From contig JAUIRK010000854.1 in the NCBI GenBank assembly GCA_030549495.1, positions 297,001-361,000 on the forward strand: DNA of 64,000 nt. The letters are read 5' to 3'. Position 1 is the first letter of the stretch. Every line of letters starts with the position of its first letter. Source of the DNA: Nectonema munidae. Taxonomy: Eukaryota; Nematomorpha; Nectonematoida; Nectonematidae. Of the stretch, positions 12,007 to 23,539 are shown one piece after another. Below the pieces are notes generated by a model. The model saw only the letters and a list, made by a program, of their open reading frames with translations, searched no databases and had not been told where the DNA came from. A program made the position numbers and the translations under genes.

Positions 12007-12241
12007 CTTTCACTTTTTTCGCCAAATTTTGGACATCTTTCGAGATGAAAATGCAGTGTCCACACCACGAACTGTAGAATTGTATGATCCACGGATTCTG
12101 GGAATTGACGACAAGATTGTCAAATCTTTGCTGGTTCAATTCCACAATGTTTGCGTCATTGGTGTAGAGAAGTGGCTGGACAAAGATCAATTCGTGATTG
12201 AGTAGCAACAGAAGAACGGAAATGACGAAACTGTACAGCAT
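12007..12241 (-). CDS. quiescin sulfhydryl oxidase-like protein, exon 1
   Basis: The exon starts at the ATG at 12241-12239 and encodes 78 residues plus one base before a good donor (G, then GTTAGT). Residues 1-22 are a signal peptide with a poly-Leu core. From residue 25 (LYTNDANIVELN) a thioredoxin domain begins, with the redox motif CGHC at 60-63 inside FYSSWCGHCIF, followed by LAKKVK. The early placement after the signal peptide and the LY..N start fit QSOX better than ordinary PDI. QSOX oxidises thiols to disulfides in the secretory pathway using FAD. The FAD/Erv part would lie in later exons to the left. None is recognised down to base 1, so intron 1 exceeds about 12 kb or the gene is interrupted. 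A PDI-family relative cannot be excluded. Confidence 0.7.
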
Positions 12242-13890
12242 GCTCAATTGTGATCGATATAAAGATGATGATGATAAACTCTACCTCACTTTTATTTGTT
12301 GTGAAGATAAATAAGAATCAATCAATAAATTTCTTTTGCGTCTGCTAATTAAATAACATAAATAGATAAACGAAACGAAACGAATACGGTCGGTTTTTAT
12401 CCTGGTTTTCTTCCTCTGAAGAATTCAAAGGTTTTTACGGTTAGGTAGAGTGATCTGACGACCCTAATCTAAGTTTGTTAGTAAACAAACTAACACTAGG
12501 CATCAAGACTGTTTTCCACTTTGGGATCGTTGGCGTTGGCGTCGGCATCTTTCACTCAGCTGTATTTATATTTTTGAAGCATTTATTCTTGTAAAATAAT
12601 AAATGTCAAGGTATGCAATATCGAGAGCCGGTATTAGGGGTTTGTCCAGGTAGATCCTGAACTCAGCATTTCGGGCGGGAACACGATATTCGAAAGGATA
12701 GGTGTGAACATACCAAACAATACTTAACTTAAATACGAGTAAACTAAGAATTTGATAAATTGGTAGGAAGTAGCCTATGTTTGATAGCAGGGAGGGGTCA
12801 CTTCAAAGAAAAATAGACGATACAAAACCTCTTATTAGACTTGCAAAATTATTTTGAAATTGAAAAAATAGATCCTATATGTATCAAAAATTTATTGATC
12901 ATATAAAACATTGTGCTGGAACATACCGGTATTTAAGTAATGTACGAATATGAAAAGATATTCACGTATTTACTTTCACCATTTTTAATTTGAATCGTGA
13001 ATGTCTTAAACTCGACAAAGTAGGCAAATATTCTCGTTCAACAAAAATAATTACAGCTAATAATTATGAATGCAAGATATCTGAAAAATTCACAGACAGA
13101 ATTTCACATTAAACACATCACACTAGCTAACCAAAACCTTAAGGTCCTTGAGGCCACACCAGTTTATTCAGGGTTGGAGATGCGTAGGAAAAATAGCCGA
13201 CTTCAAGTCCTACTCCGACTTTTCCATTTTATTAGATTTCGCTACATTATGTGCGTAGTATTCAATAATTTAGTACGGTTAAACTATCATCTACCGGATT
13301 CTGATAGTCCCAGAATCAGTCCCAGATTTCTGATAGTACGGTGTTGCCGAATTAGTGAAATTCAAACCGTGCACACTTATTCAAACAGAATACAAAATTA
13401 CATTATAAATGGCAACTAAACTTCACAAATCCTAAAAGCAATTGCCAAACTTCACCAAGACCATGATCTTCTACATCTAACAACTTATTTGTGTTAGAGT
13501 TGAGTGAACTAACAAGCAGGCAAAACGTTCTTCTATCATGGACCGCTACCGTAGATCTCGAGCCACTGGACAATGTGCCTACTGGACTCCCTTCTCGTAA
13601 GCCATGGCGATCCAAATGTTCACTGTTTTGGCGGGGTTGGTGTAGCTAACCACCTTTGTCGATATTTTAATTGTGTATCTTGGAAGATTAGTAAATTGTG
13701 AAGATATTTTTTGCACTAAGTGTCTCTCATTTATGAACTACACTTATTTTATTTATATAAGAATGGTTTATAAGAAACTAACACGTACTCATTTAGCATT
13801 AAAGTTATAACTACTCAAAAACACATCGTTAAAAAACATTTTGCAATAAAACACCGTGTTAATTTCTTAGCATAACTCAGAAAACAAACA
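12242..13890. other. 5' flank of the QSOX-like gene, no clear gene
   Basis: The first 60 bases, read on the minus strand, are the probable 5' UTR, with an AAATAAAAG phrase that could serve as a TATA-like box. Bases 12400-12570 and 13420-13640 are richer in G+C than their surroundings. A plus-strand frame at 13538-13597 ends at a GTAAGC donor-like site but resembles nothing I know. The block 12637-12705 is repeated elsewhere and is listed separately. Confidence 0.4.
12637..12705 (-). repeat. dispersed block shared with 25677-25756, inverted
   Basis: Read on the minus strand this gives CACCTATCCTTTCG, ATATCGTG, AATGCTGAGTTCAGG and TCTACCTGGAC in order. The same phrases occur in the same order on the plus strand at 25687-25745. 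Similarity appears to fade outside about 70-80 bp. The nature of the unit is unknown; it directly precedes the LINE piece at 25770. Confidence 0.6.
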
Positions 13891-14159
13891 AGAGTTGAAG
13901 ACATTTGTTTTAAATAAACAAGCTCTATCACTTCATTTAGAACATTTTCAGCTCATCAAGTATGTTACTTTTGAAGAATTTGGCTTAAACAGAGTCTCAA
14001 AACTAGAACAACAAAAAATTGCTAGAACGTGGTCAGTACTCAATACACACACTCACTCATGTTTCATGTTCTTGCTAAATACCATGTGCTGTAAAAAATA
14101 GTCCACCTTGTCAAATATTTATTTTGAAGTTGTTCTACTGTTAAGAGTTTTGCAAAACA

Positions 14160-14700
14160 AAAAATTGCCTACCAGGTGTTGTTTGTCTTGGCTGAGCTAA
14201 ATTTTCAGCCTCCATCGTTCCATCAAGCTGAATTGCAAAAAAGTTGAAAATCGAATTCCGAATCAATTAAGCCGCCTCTGATATCATGTCATCAGACATA
14301 TCTCACATTAGCCTTCTAATGGTATGAAGATACCCTTCAATCTTTCAAAGTTGAGAACTTCTGAGCACATTCAAAATGATATCTTTACAGCAAGGTAATA
14401 TCAACTCTTCTCCTGTGTTGTGGTACATTTTGACAACAGTTTTATTTTTGAAAATTTTTAGAAGGCTTTCAAACCACACTTAATATTTGGCAAAAACATT
14501 CCTGTTTTAAATCTGGATTTGTGCATCGTTTAGCTTGACGTTTAAAATAGTCAATGGCTCTACTCGAATGCTTCATTTCCAAGTAAAAGTGGATGCTAAC
14601 ACTTCACAACACAAAAGACACTTAGGTTCGTCTTCCCGACTAGACGTTAATGCAGTAAAACCAAATTTTAGGTATGAGTCGTCATATTACATTTTGTAAG
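14160..14700 (-). pseudogene. BED-finger hAT transposase, N-terminal relic
   Basis: Read on the minus strand from about 14690: YLKFGFTALTSS and KCLLCCEVLAS, the BED-type zinc-finger region, then after frame changes NTGEELILPCCKDIIL, DMSDDMISEAA and FFAIQLDGT. The last block holds the first catalytic Asp of the RNase H fold. This order and wording match the hAT group that gave rise to vertebrate ZBED5, FAM200 and SCAND3-like genes. Several stops and at least one frame change break it. Neither terminus was identified. Related pieces lie at 29735-30604 and 44985-45420. Confidence 0.75.
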
Positions 14701-15419
14701 CCGTTAAGAAAAATGCGCTTTTACGTGCATAAAATGATTCCTAAAAACAATAAGAAGGTAAAAATAGTTTAACTAAATTCTAGTTAAAAAAATTCCGTTA
14801 AATAGAAAAAAGATTGAAAAAAATAAAATGCTAATTTTTGACTAGTTTTGTCATATTTTAATTTCCTGAAAATTAAGTACTATACAAAATAAATAAATAG
14901 CATTTACTTATTTGTTTAGTCTGGAATCAGTCTGGTACTTTATTCTACCACCATAGAATGACGAGAAAAAAACTTACTAGAAGTGACATTGATGTCATTT
15001 TTTTTCACCACAGCAGCAAATAAATGAAATGTAGGAAATATAAGTGACCAGAAAATATGCAAAGCAAAGGAAATTTAATGAAAAGAAGAAGCACACTTGT
15101 GAAAAATTAATCAGCAATATATGACAGATGTTTGATATAAGGAACGATTTCTTCACAAATGATTTTTAAAGCTAATAAATATTGTCTAGAAAGTACGTAC
15201 GCTGAAAATGAACACCGATGTCTTTCGAGTCAAGGTCCAATATTGCGTCATGATAACAAATGATAGTGCAGCACAAAGACAGTTATTGACGTATCTTAAC
15301 ATTATAGTAAAAGTCATTAAATGCATGAGCTTATAACAACCCTATTTGAGGCAGGATAAAAAAGTGTTAAATGGCAGGGGGAGGATTCTGCCAGCGATAG
15401 AAAAACTGATTATTTCAAA
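14701..15419. other. spacer, no gene seen
   Basis: No coding region is recognisable. TGGCAG and CTGCCA at about 15372-15393 form a 6-bp hairpin. AT-rich filler otherwise. Confidence 0.4.
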
Positions 15420-15900
15420 GATTCTGAATTTGATGGTGCTATTTATTTTTCAATATTTTTTGGCTAATTCATCAATCAAAATTGACAGTAAATGCGAATA
15501 AGATATTTTTGTGAATTAACTTTGCATATAAACTGTCATTTTCACATACGCTGATTTCATTGGTATAACTTATTTTTCTACCAAATACATCATAGATATG
15601 CCAGAACATGAATCAAAAGTGGATTGAAGCTGCCAAAAAATTGTAAATGTGAAGTAAATTATTTTTATACTAAAATATATATAAACTAGGATTTTCGGAA
15701 ATACTGATTTCAAAGGTATTACTTATTTTCTACGAAATAATTTGTAGATATGCCAGAACATCAGTCAAATATGGTCAAATCTGTCAAAATTTCTCATATG
15801 TGATATAAGATTTTTTTAATTCAAAAATATATAAAAACTTCTATTTTTGAAAACGCAACTTTTTTTCGTGTTATTTATTTTCTAGAGAAAAATGATAAGT
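15420..15900. repeat. degenerate relatives of the 150-bp satellite
   Basis: Three loosely repeated segments carry weakened satellite phrases: CATATAAACTGTCATTTTCA, ACGCTGATTTCATTGGTAT, ATGCCAGAACAT (twice), and CAAATCTGTCAAAATTTCTC followed by ATATGTGATA. Order and spacing (about 150-170 bp) follow the satellite monomer, but identity is low. They look like an old, unhomogenised fringe of the same family. Confidence 0.5.
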
Positions 15901-17111
15901 CAACATCTACTAAATATTTAACAATGAAAAATAAAAAAATACAGATTTATGAAATTATTAATTATATTTAGTACCCAAATCAAAACAATTTAAATACTTG
16001 TTTCTGTGTTTACTCTATAAGTATCTAGATTCAAGAACGCAATTCCTTCTAGAAGTATCTAGAATATGGAAGATATGTTGCGCCTTTAGTGTAGTTGTAT
16101 AATTTAAAAATTTCAGGCTTTTTTATCATCTTTTGTTACGCAGAATAATGAAGGATACGATTGCGGGGCTTTGCGGGTGTGAATTAAAAAGTTACGAAGA
16201 GTTTGTTGATTACCAGGAAACAGGGAACTAATAAATTTTCATGTAAATTTCTTGGAAATCCCCGAAAAACAAAAAAAGACAAAAACTCTTGAATAATATT
16301 ACATCGTTATTTTAATGTTTCAAGCAGAAATTCCGCTAACGAAAAATTCACTTTGTGTGACGTATTCTAAAAAAAAAATAAGCTAATTAATCTAATAATA
16401 GGAGCATCTGTAGTGCCTAAAATGCCTTTAAATCTGTGTTGCGTGCTAGGATGACAAACTTTGAACAGAGGTTGTACTGTATTATTGACATTAGCACTGA
16501 TAAATTTTGTTCAAAATGTTGAAAAGATTTGTAGGAAATTTAGAGAGTGTATCGAGAAAAAAAGGCACTCACCGATTCGGAAACAATTATCTCGCCTTGA
16601 CGCCTCGAACAAAGCAATTTTAGAAGATTAGAGATATACTGGTTATGCAGAAATAGAGCTGAGGAAGCTTGCTTCTGTCTCACTTTTCCAAACACAATAC
16701 CATTGCTTCCTCTTAAGTTTGTATTCAGAATGCATTGTGTTTCTTGAGTAAGCGTCAAATGAATCAAGTCATGCAGTCCAAAATATTATTCTATATTTCT
16801 TTGCTTATGTTTTGTCTCCGCCAATGAAGCAAAGTTGTTTCATCTCAATTCTCAATGCATAAAAGCAGGAAATATGAAGATAGGAGTACTTGACAAGGAG
16901 TATAAGAGCTCTCTTGTGTTAATCAGACAACATTTTCTGAATCACTCATCTCGAATGTGCTTACTCAAAACGACTCAAAACGAAAACAGCCCAAAATCAA
17001 ACTTTTTGCCATACATATACCCTTTTATTATATACCCTGCCTTTGCTCCTAAACCAAATCCGTCAAAAATTAAAATTTTAAAATTTTTCTCATTTTTTTA
17101 TATAGATATTT
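15901..17111. other. spacer, no convincing gene
   Basis: A minus-strand frame covering 16567-16767 stays open up to a perfect donor (CG, then GTGAGT, at about 16566-16561). It could be a first exon, but the peptide is not recognised and no ATG starts it. Nothing else supports a gene. Confidence 0.35.
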
Positions 17112-17275
17112 CATAACCTGTACGGTTGAACGCGTGTAGATAACTTGCGTGTTATCTCCAACCCGTATACTACGATGATTTTTCTCCAACCTGTATTCTA
17201 CGATGATTCATCTCCAAACTATATACTACAATGATTCATCTCAAACCTGTATACTATGATGATTAAACGCTTATA
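17112..17275 (+). repeat. family A element, short copy
   Basis: It begins CATAACCTGTACGGTTGAAC, followed by GTAGATAACTTGCGTGTTAT and then about four units of a 28-bp minisatellite of the form GATTCATCTCCAACCTGTAT plus ACTACGAT. It breaks off near 17275 into a fragment related to block B. The same leader plus minisatellite recurs at five other sites in the window. Confidence 0.8.
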
Positions 17276-17522
17276 ACTTTCACATTTCTCAACAAAATGC
17301 ATCCTGCGATATACCAAATTAAAGCATTTTTTATGGGCTTTCAGAATACATTACTTATATCATAAGTCCTCCGTTTTACTGTTTATATTTTCCATGGGCT
17401 TCATACCATTAATTAGCAGATAAGGGATGCATTTTAAACTAAAACAGTAATATATTTGAAGAAATATTTTTTCAGTATAAAGAGTTTAGAAAACTCTTCT
17501 CTAATATGTAATGATATATTCT
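17276..17522 (-). repeat. fragment of block B, inverted
   Basis: AACGCTTATAACTTTCACAT, CAAAATGCATCCTGCGATAT and TTAGCAGATAAGGGATGCAT are the reverse complements of phrases at about 37390-37560 and 42010-42170. The end near 17480-17522 matches 40934-41000 reversed. So block B sequence sits between two family A copies here as well. Confidence 0.75.
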
Positions 17523-18018
17523 CATAACCTGTACGGTTGAACGCGGGTAGACAACTTGCGTGTTATCTCCAACCCGTATATTACGATGATTCTTCTCCAA
17601 CCTGTATTCTACGATGATTCATCTCCAAACTATATACTACAATGATTCATCTCCAACCTGTATACTACAATGACTCATCTCCAACCTGTATACTACGATG
17701 ATTTATCTTCTTCTCCAACCTGTATTCTACGATGATTCATCTCCAACCTGTATACTACAATGATTCATCTCCAACCTGTATACTACGATGATTCATCTTC
17801 AACCTGTATACTACGATGGTTTCTATTCCATGTACAAATAACTAGGGACATAATGTTCAACTTTCTGTTCACATTCTGCTAGATGTAAGATTTCATATAC
17901 CCCATTCGGGGAGACGATGGTTCATCTACAACCTGTATACCGCGATAATTCATCTCCAACCTATCAGTTCATATTTTGCTACATGTAAGATTTGATATAC
18001 CTCATTCGGGGAGATTTT
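17523..18018 (+). repeat. family A element with longest minisatellite
   Basis: The same leader (CATAACCTGTACGGTTGAAC, then GCGGGTAGACAACTTGCGTG) is followed by about nine 28-bp units to 17820. Then come TTCTATTCCATGTACAAATA and TCTGTTCACATTCTGCTAGA, and two CATTCGGGGAGA phrases. It ends abruptly at about 18018, where the second satellite array begins. Confidence 0.85.
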
Positions 18019-18039
18019 TTTATCTTTTCATTTTTTATT

Positions 18040-18560
18040 TTCATTTTTTATGAAAATCAATCAAACCTGTCAAAAAATTGATCTAAATATGACAGCTCAT
18101 CTCAAAAAGGAACTTTTTATCTAAATAAGTATATACAGTTTTTTACACATGTATACCCATTTTCAAATATGCTGAATTCAGTGGTGATATTCATTTTTTA
18201 TGAAAATCAATCAAACCTGTCAAAAAATTGATCTAAATGTGACAGCTCATCTCAAAAAGGAACTTTTTATCTAAATAAGTATATAAAGTTTTTTACACAT
18301 GTATACCCATTTTCAAATATGCTGAATTCAGTGGTGATATTCATTTTTTTATGAAAATCATTCAAACCTGTCAAAAAAGTGATTTACATGTGACAGCTCA
18401 TCTCAAAAAAGAAACTTTTTATCTAAATAATTATATAATGTTTTTTACACACATATACCCATTTTCAAGTAGGCTGTGTTTACTGGTTATATTCCTTTTT
18501 TTAAATAAAAAAATAAACAAATCTGACAAAATAATTTAAATATGACAGCCCATGTCAAAA
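18040..18560. repeat. short 150-bp satellite array
   Basis: CTGAA cores lie at about 18175 and 18325, with a degenerate TAGGCTGTGTTTACTGG unit near 18472. The last units match the last units of the large array (8815-9100), including the diverged edge monomers. This shows the right copy descends from the same array edge after loss, or before gain, of most monomers. Confidence 0.9.
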
Positions 18561-19719
18561 TTAAAATTTTAATTCGTATAAAAATTTTTTTATACATTTC
18601 AAGTATGCAGAATTTAATGGTGATGTTCATTTTTTATGAAATCAATAAAACCTGTCAAAAAATCGATTAAACCTGTATATCAATGTCAAATATATAAACA
18701 TAAAAATAACTTCTACTTGCAGTATTTCTCTGGTAATTATTTTCTTAATTTATTTAATAAACCAACTTTAGGTGTTTAATTCACTCAAAATATTTCATTC
18801 TACAGTAACTTATGTAACTCAATAGGACCTCCATCTTTTTGGCTACAAATTCGTTATCGGCTCGTAGTCTCTACGTCATATTATAATTTACAGTATGTAA
18901 TTTTGCTATTCATTCCATGATGTTCCTTTCTTGGGAGCTCTTTTTTCATTAGAATTTTATATTTTTCAATGTGTTTTCAAAAAATTTTTTATAACGATAA
19001 AATTACTTTTTTCCTCTCTCAAAGCATTCTGATTAAAGAATCTTCTTGATGATCTTAGACTTTTTTTATCAGTATCGTGTATTTTATTATCAGGCCTGAA
19101 TATTTCTCAACCAATCTCATTTCAAAGGTTTTTTTCTGATGAATCATTCGTGATGTTCATTGTTCAATTACAAAACGTTGTCCACGTTCTTCATCTAAAA
19201 AATTATCTCTTTGACGCAAAAGGAAAAAGATGAACAAATTTAATTTAAATTAAAAATATCTTGATAGTGGCTAAATTCTAACATATTGGCATCTGTGCCA
19301 TTTTTGATAAATCTGACCTATTCTAAATTTTCAGATTTCCTACCCATCTTAGCTAAATGTTAACTGTAATCCTAGATTATAAGCTATAGATTTAAATATT
19401 TTTCATTTGTAAAAGAGGAACTTCTTTTTCACAGTCAAAATCTTTTTTGAAGTATATAATTAAACCACTTCCTAGTTCATTAGAACATTATAGATCTTCC
19501 ATTTAGTCAAGATACATATTTTTTTTAATTATTTGTTTTGATCACATGTTCTCTTTTCAATTAGTTTTCAACTTGGTTCCTTCTCTCATACAAATTTTCT
19601 ACTTTTTATTTTTTTTAATAAATATTTCATACTCAAGATGATTGTAGAAAGTATTATAAGCCAAAATATACAAAAAAAAAAGTTTATTTTTACTACATAC
19701 CTAATATGCAGCCATTTTT

Positions 19720-20885
19720 TGAAAATTGTTTACAGAACTGATTTTCAGGCATACATTACTAATTCAATTTCCACTTCGAGATATTTTTTAACCGTATTAT
19801 CCAAAATTCAGTACAGAAATAAAATAAGCATAGTCGATTTGGTATAAAACAGATATTTTATTTTTTTGAAAATATTTTTGAAGACAGTATCTAGAAGTAA
19901 ACCGCAAATCTGATTGAAGCTTTCAGATATTTTAAAACCATAAATGCCAAACCTGAGTCCAAAAATGAAACCAGCATCTTCCATTTGGCATAAAAACAGA
20001 TATTTTATTTAAATTTCAAAAATATTTCTGTAGACATTAGACGTAAATCGAACATTTGATTGACACTTTCAGATATTTAAAACCTCTAAATGCAAAAAAT
20101 GATTTCAGAAATAAAAACTATAATGCTCGAATTGGTATAAAAACATATATTTCATGTAAAATTAGAGAGAATATTTTGGGATATAGTTTTTCGACATAGG
20201 CTGCAAATTTGATTGACACTAGCAGTAAAACCTCTAAATGCGAAAACTGTGTTCAGAATGAAATCATCATGATCTATTTGCTATAAAAACAAATTTTAGA
20301 ACTAAACGCAAATTTAATTGATACTTATATGTATTTTCAAATTCAAACCGCAAAAATTGAGTCCATAAATGAAACTAGCATGGTTGATTTGGTATAAAAA
20401 CATATATTTAATTGTAAAATTTAAATGAATGTTTTTGGAGACAATTTTTAGAAGTAAACCGCAAATTTGATTAACACTTATAGGTATTTTCACATCTTAA
20501 ATGTAAAAAATGAGTTCAGAAATGAAAACAGCATTGGATTTAGTATAACACATATATTTATTGTAAAATTTGAATGAATGTTTTTGAGATAATTTTAGAA
20601 GTAAACCAAATTTGATTAACACTATAGGTATTTCCAGATCCTAAACGTAAAAAATTATCCAGAAATGAAACCAGCCTGGCCGATTTAGTATAACACATAT
20701 ATTTTATGTAAAATGTGAAGGAATGTTTTTGGAGACAATTTTAAGAAGTAAACCGCAAATTTGATTAACACTTATAGGTATTTTCAAATCCTAAATGTAA
20801 AAAATGAGTCCAGAAATGAAAACGGCATGACCGATTTAGTATAAAAACATATATTTTATGTAAAATTTGACGGTATATTTTATTA
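19720..20885. repeat. second tandem repeat, right copy
   Basis: This is the same series of diverged units of about 140-150 bp as at 10185-11340, with GAAGTAAACCGCAAATTTGA and GGTATAAAAACATATATTT phrases in the same order. Several small deletions near 20575-20660 shorten one unit. Confidence 0.8.
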
Positions 20886-21268
20886 GATATATTTTTGATC
20901 AATCAAAATTTTGATTGACATTTTCTAAAAAGTAGCCATGATTATTGAAAAAATTAAATATATAAAGTGTTATGCGTTCCAAACTGTATATATAATTATT
21001 AATTTTCAGGGTATTATATAATATAGATCCTAAGTTATAAGGTTAAGTACAGATAATGTCAAAATTTTGCTGAAAAATTAAAATTTTTGATTTTGATTGA
21101 CAGTTTTGGACATGAAGGGGTCATTCAACTACCATGAAGATGGTTTCAAAAGATGCAGCTAGCGATTTTAGGAAAAGTCACAAAATTTGAAGGGATATGA
21201 TTCTGTCAATTTTCTACAATTAATTTTTTAGTCCCACCCCCCCCCCCCCCCCAGCACTAATGGGTTAA

Positions 21269-23539
21269 ATTCACTCTTGATACTTTGCAAACTCCTTTTA
21301 CTAAGCGCGTGTCAGTTGATGAACTGTTAGATGTTGGCAGGAATGTGGAGATAGCTTTTTTATTGAAAGCTGAAGATTTTGTGCAAATAGTAGAAGGTTC
21401 AAAAAATGACTGATTATAGCAGTGAAGAAAGTTATGAGGAAAAATTTTAGTGACTCTTTGCAAGAAAAGGTAGGCTGCTGCTTCAGACTATATGGAACAA
21501 GATCCTAATATCGCTTAAAATCAGCTAGATAATTTATGGACTGCAATGTGTGAGTTAGACGAAAAAATTGTAAAAACGGCAGAGCAGGCATGTTTGAAAG
21601 ATTTTTTTGGTAAAAAAATTAAAATAATAAACTGTTTTGTTTTCTCTTAATTTTTTCTAAACAATAAATTCATAATTATCATTGTTAATTTATTGGATAA
21701 TAGAAAAGTAAAATAAAACAGAATAAAAAGTTTATCATTCAAAATATTCTTTCAATTTTCCGCCAGACTCGAAGATCCGTCTTTTTTTTCAGAAACGGAT
21801 GGTGACGGAAAAAAACGAGTTGACGTATCTAGTAAAACAGTATACTTAAAAAAATATCTTTTTGATTTAGATGAAATAATTTTTGTTTTATGTAGTAAAT
21901 TTCATTTTCGAAAGTTATCCACCTGAACATTTGATTCAACAGCCAGGAAAATGTACGCATAGAGATTCAACCATCTCTCCCTCGATTGAAGAAGTCTTTT
22001 AAAATGTGAGGACTCAATTTTCTCCCGCTATAACTTTTATTGAGGGTTCTTTGAGTAAAGTAATTGCGAGTAAAAATATGTGTATTAGAAGAAGCATATT
22101 TGGAAATGAAAAGTTTATTGAATTTAAAATAAAGTTCGCTAAAAGACACGAAGAAGTAGATGAAAACAGATTTATAAAAATAAACTTTACCCGCAATAGC
22201 TCTACGTCCGTTTAGTAGGCAATTTAGAATAAGAGACGATAAAGTTGATAAGAGATCAGTAGATTTCATTCAAACTAAGAAAAGAGCCAGAAGGTAAAAA
22301 AACATTAATTGCATGCTTCGTATTTTGAATCGTCAGAGCGTGTGAATGAGCAATGCTTTCTTTTGATTTCAACGTAAAATGGTGTAAAAACGAAAAAGGA
22401 CGAAAAATGTGTCGGAAGTTGCACGCTTATATATCTTAGTTATTCGAGGCGTAATTAAAACAAACTAATGATAAATAATAATTTATACTTTTCCATACTT
22501 TGTGGAATACCATGGAATGGGTGGAATCAGAGCTCGATTTGACAGATAAGAGAAATATGGTGGAAAATATAATTATTCATAAGCAAGCAAAAATATGCAG
22601 TTAAAATCATTAAACAAAAAAGTACAGTTTCAAACAAATTTCTTTATAAAACTTCTACTACATTAAGTATTTTGACTTGATAAAGACTCGTGTAGTCGAA
22701 AATTTGTGACACTTAAAATGTCAAATTTTAATTAAAAAAAAATGTATTTTTTGGTTTAATTCTTTTTATTTGAAACAAATAATTCCTCCGCAATTTAGTA
22801 ATATAATAATACATTATTAAGATCAGCCAACACACAAAAATACAATATATTAATTCTATATTACTCTATATCACATTCTGTTACATGAAAATCCTCGTGA
22901 TGAGAAAACTACCCCCACAAAATCCCACACACGAAAACTATAAAAAATTGAAAATTTTATATTTCTCATTTCTGAAAAGATATAATGAGAAATAGTGAAT
23001 ATAAAATATTAAAAAGTGTTACAGTCGTTATAATTTCAGAAAACGAAGCAAAGAAAGAGTTAAAGTTCACCCCAGATGGAATCTAAGAACCAACAATTTT
23101 TAACCACCTGCCACATCAGATAAGAGAAGATTATATTGATATTAGCAAGGATAATGGCATTAACAAAAGTCTATGTGAAAAAGTGTATAAAACAGAAAAA
23201 ATTCTAGGAAGAAATGAGATGTAACAAGTAAGCAGCCTAGCACATACTTACATGAATATCATAAATAAATCTTAGGGGTTGCAAAGATATAATAATTGAT
23301 GAAGCATATGTAAGCAAAAAAGCATTCAAAAACGTCACTTTTTTTTAGATAAATTACATAGCATACAGCATAAATTATATAAAATATGGATTAAAACAAA
23401 AAAGCTTGCTATGAACATTTTTCTTATTCAAGTCAAGACAATCCCTTTTATTGATAACAACCTTCAATTTTAGCGTCTTTAGCTTTGTCCCATTTAAAAA
23501 AAGTGAAAGTCAAAGATCATGACTTCATAATAAAGTAAA
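21269..23539. other. unclassified, with protein-like remnants
   Basis: Just right of TTAA, the plus strand at 21270-21405 reads TLDTLQTPFTKRVSVDELLD and then EIAFLLKAEDFVQIVEG before a stop. Nearby, MEQDPNIA and LWTAMCELDEKIVKTAEQ occur at 21492-21600. Other frames at 22000-22215 and 23040-23225 look weakly coding (for example EDYIDISKDNGINKSLCEKV). Compositionally these resemble decayed protein genes, probably of mobile elements. I do not recognise the family, and stops interrupt all of them. Confidence 0.3.

Larger units (their letters stand above)
18019..21264. mobile_element. satellite-bearing element, right copy
   Basis: It carries about three satellite monomers (18040-18560), then a stretch collinear with 8966-11697 of the left copy. 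It differs by scattered changes and ends TTAATTTTTTAG, a C tract, and CCCAGCACTAATGGG at 21250-21264 followed directly by TTAA (21265-21268). That end, reversed, matches the left terminus at 4277. The left side of this copy is missing: it starts inside a monomer right after a family A element. So one copy keeps the left end and the other the right end. Confidence 0.6.

Noticed and set aside
13066-13419. 117-codon plus-strand frame
   Set aside because: No recognisable domain, poor context, and no splice or homology support.
13538-13597. Plus-strand MDRYRRSRATGQCAYWTPFS before GTAAGC
   Set aside because: Twenty codons without homology or a downstream exon; noted only as a GC-richer patch.
16567-16767. 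Minus-strand frame ending at a perfect GTGAGT donor
   Set aside because: No ATG in frame, no recognisable peptide, and no partner exon seen.
22006-22269. Overlapping frames of 60-100 codons on both strands
   Set aside because: Mutually overlapping, AT-driven and unlike known proteins.
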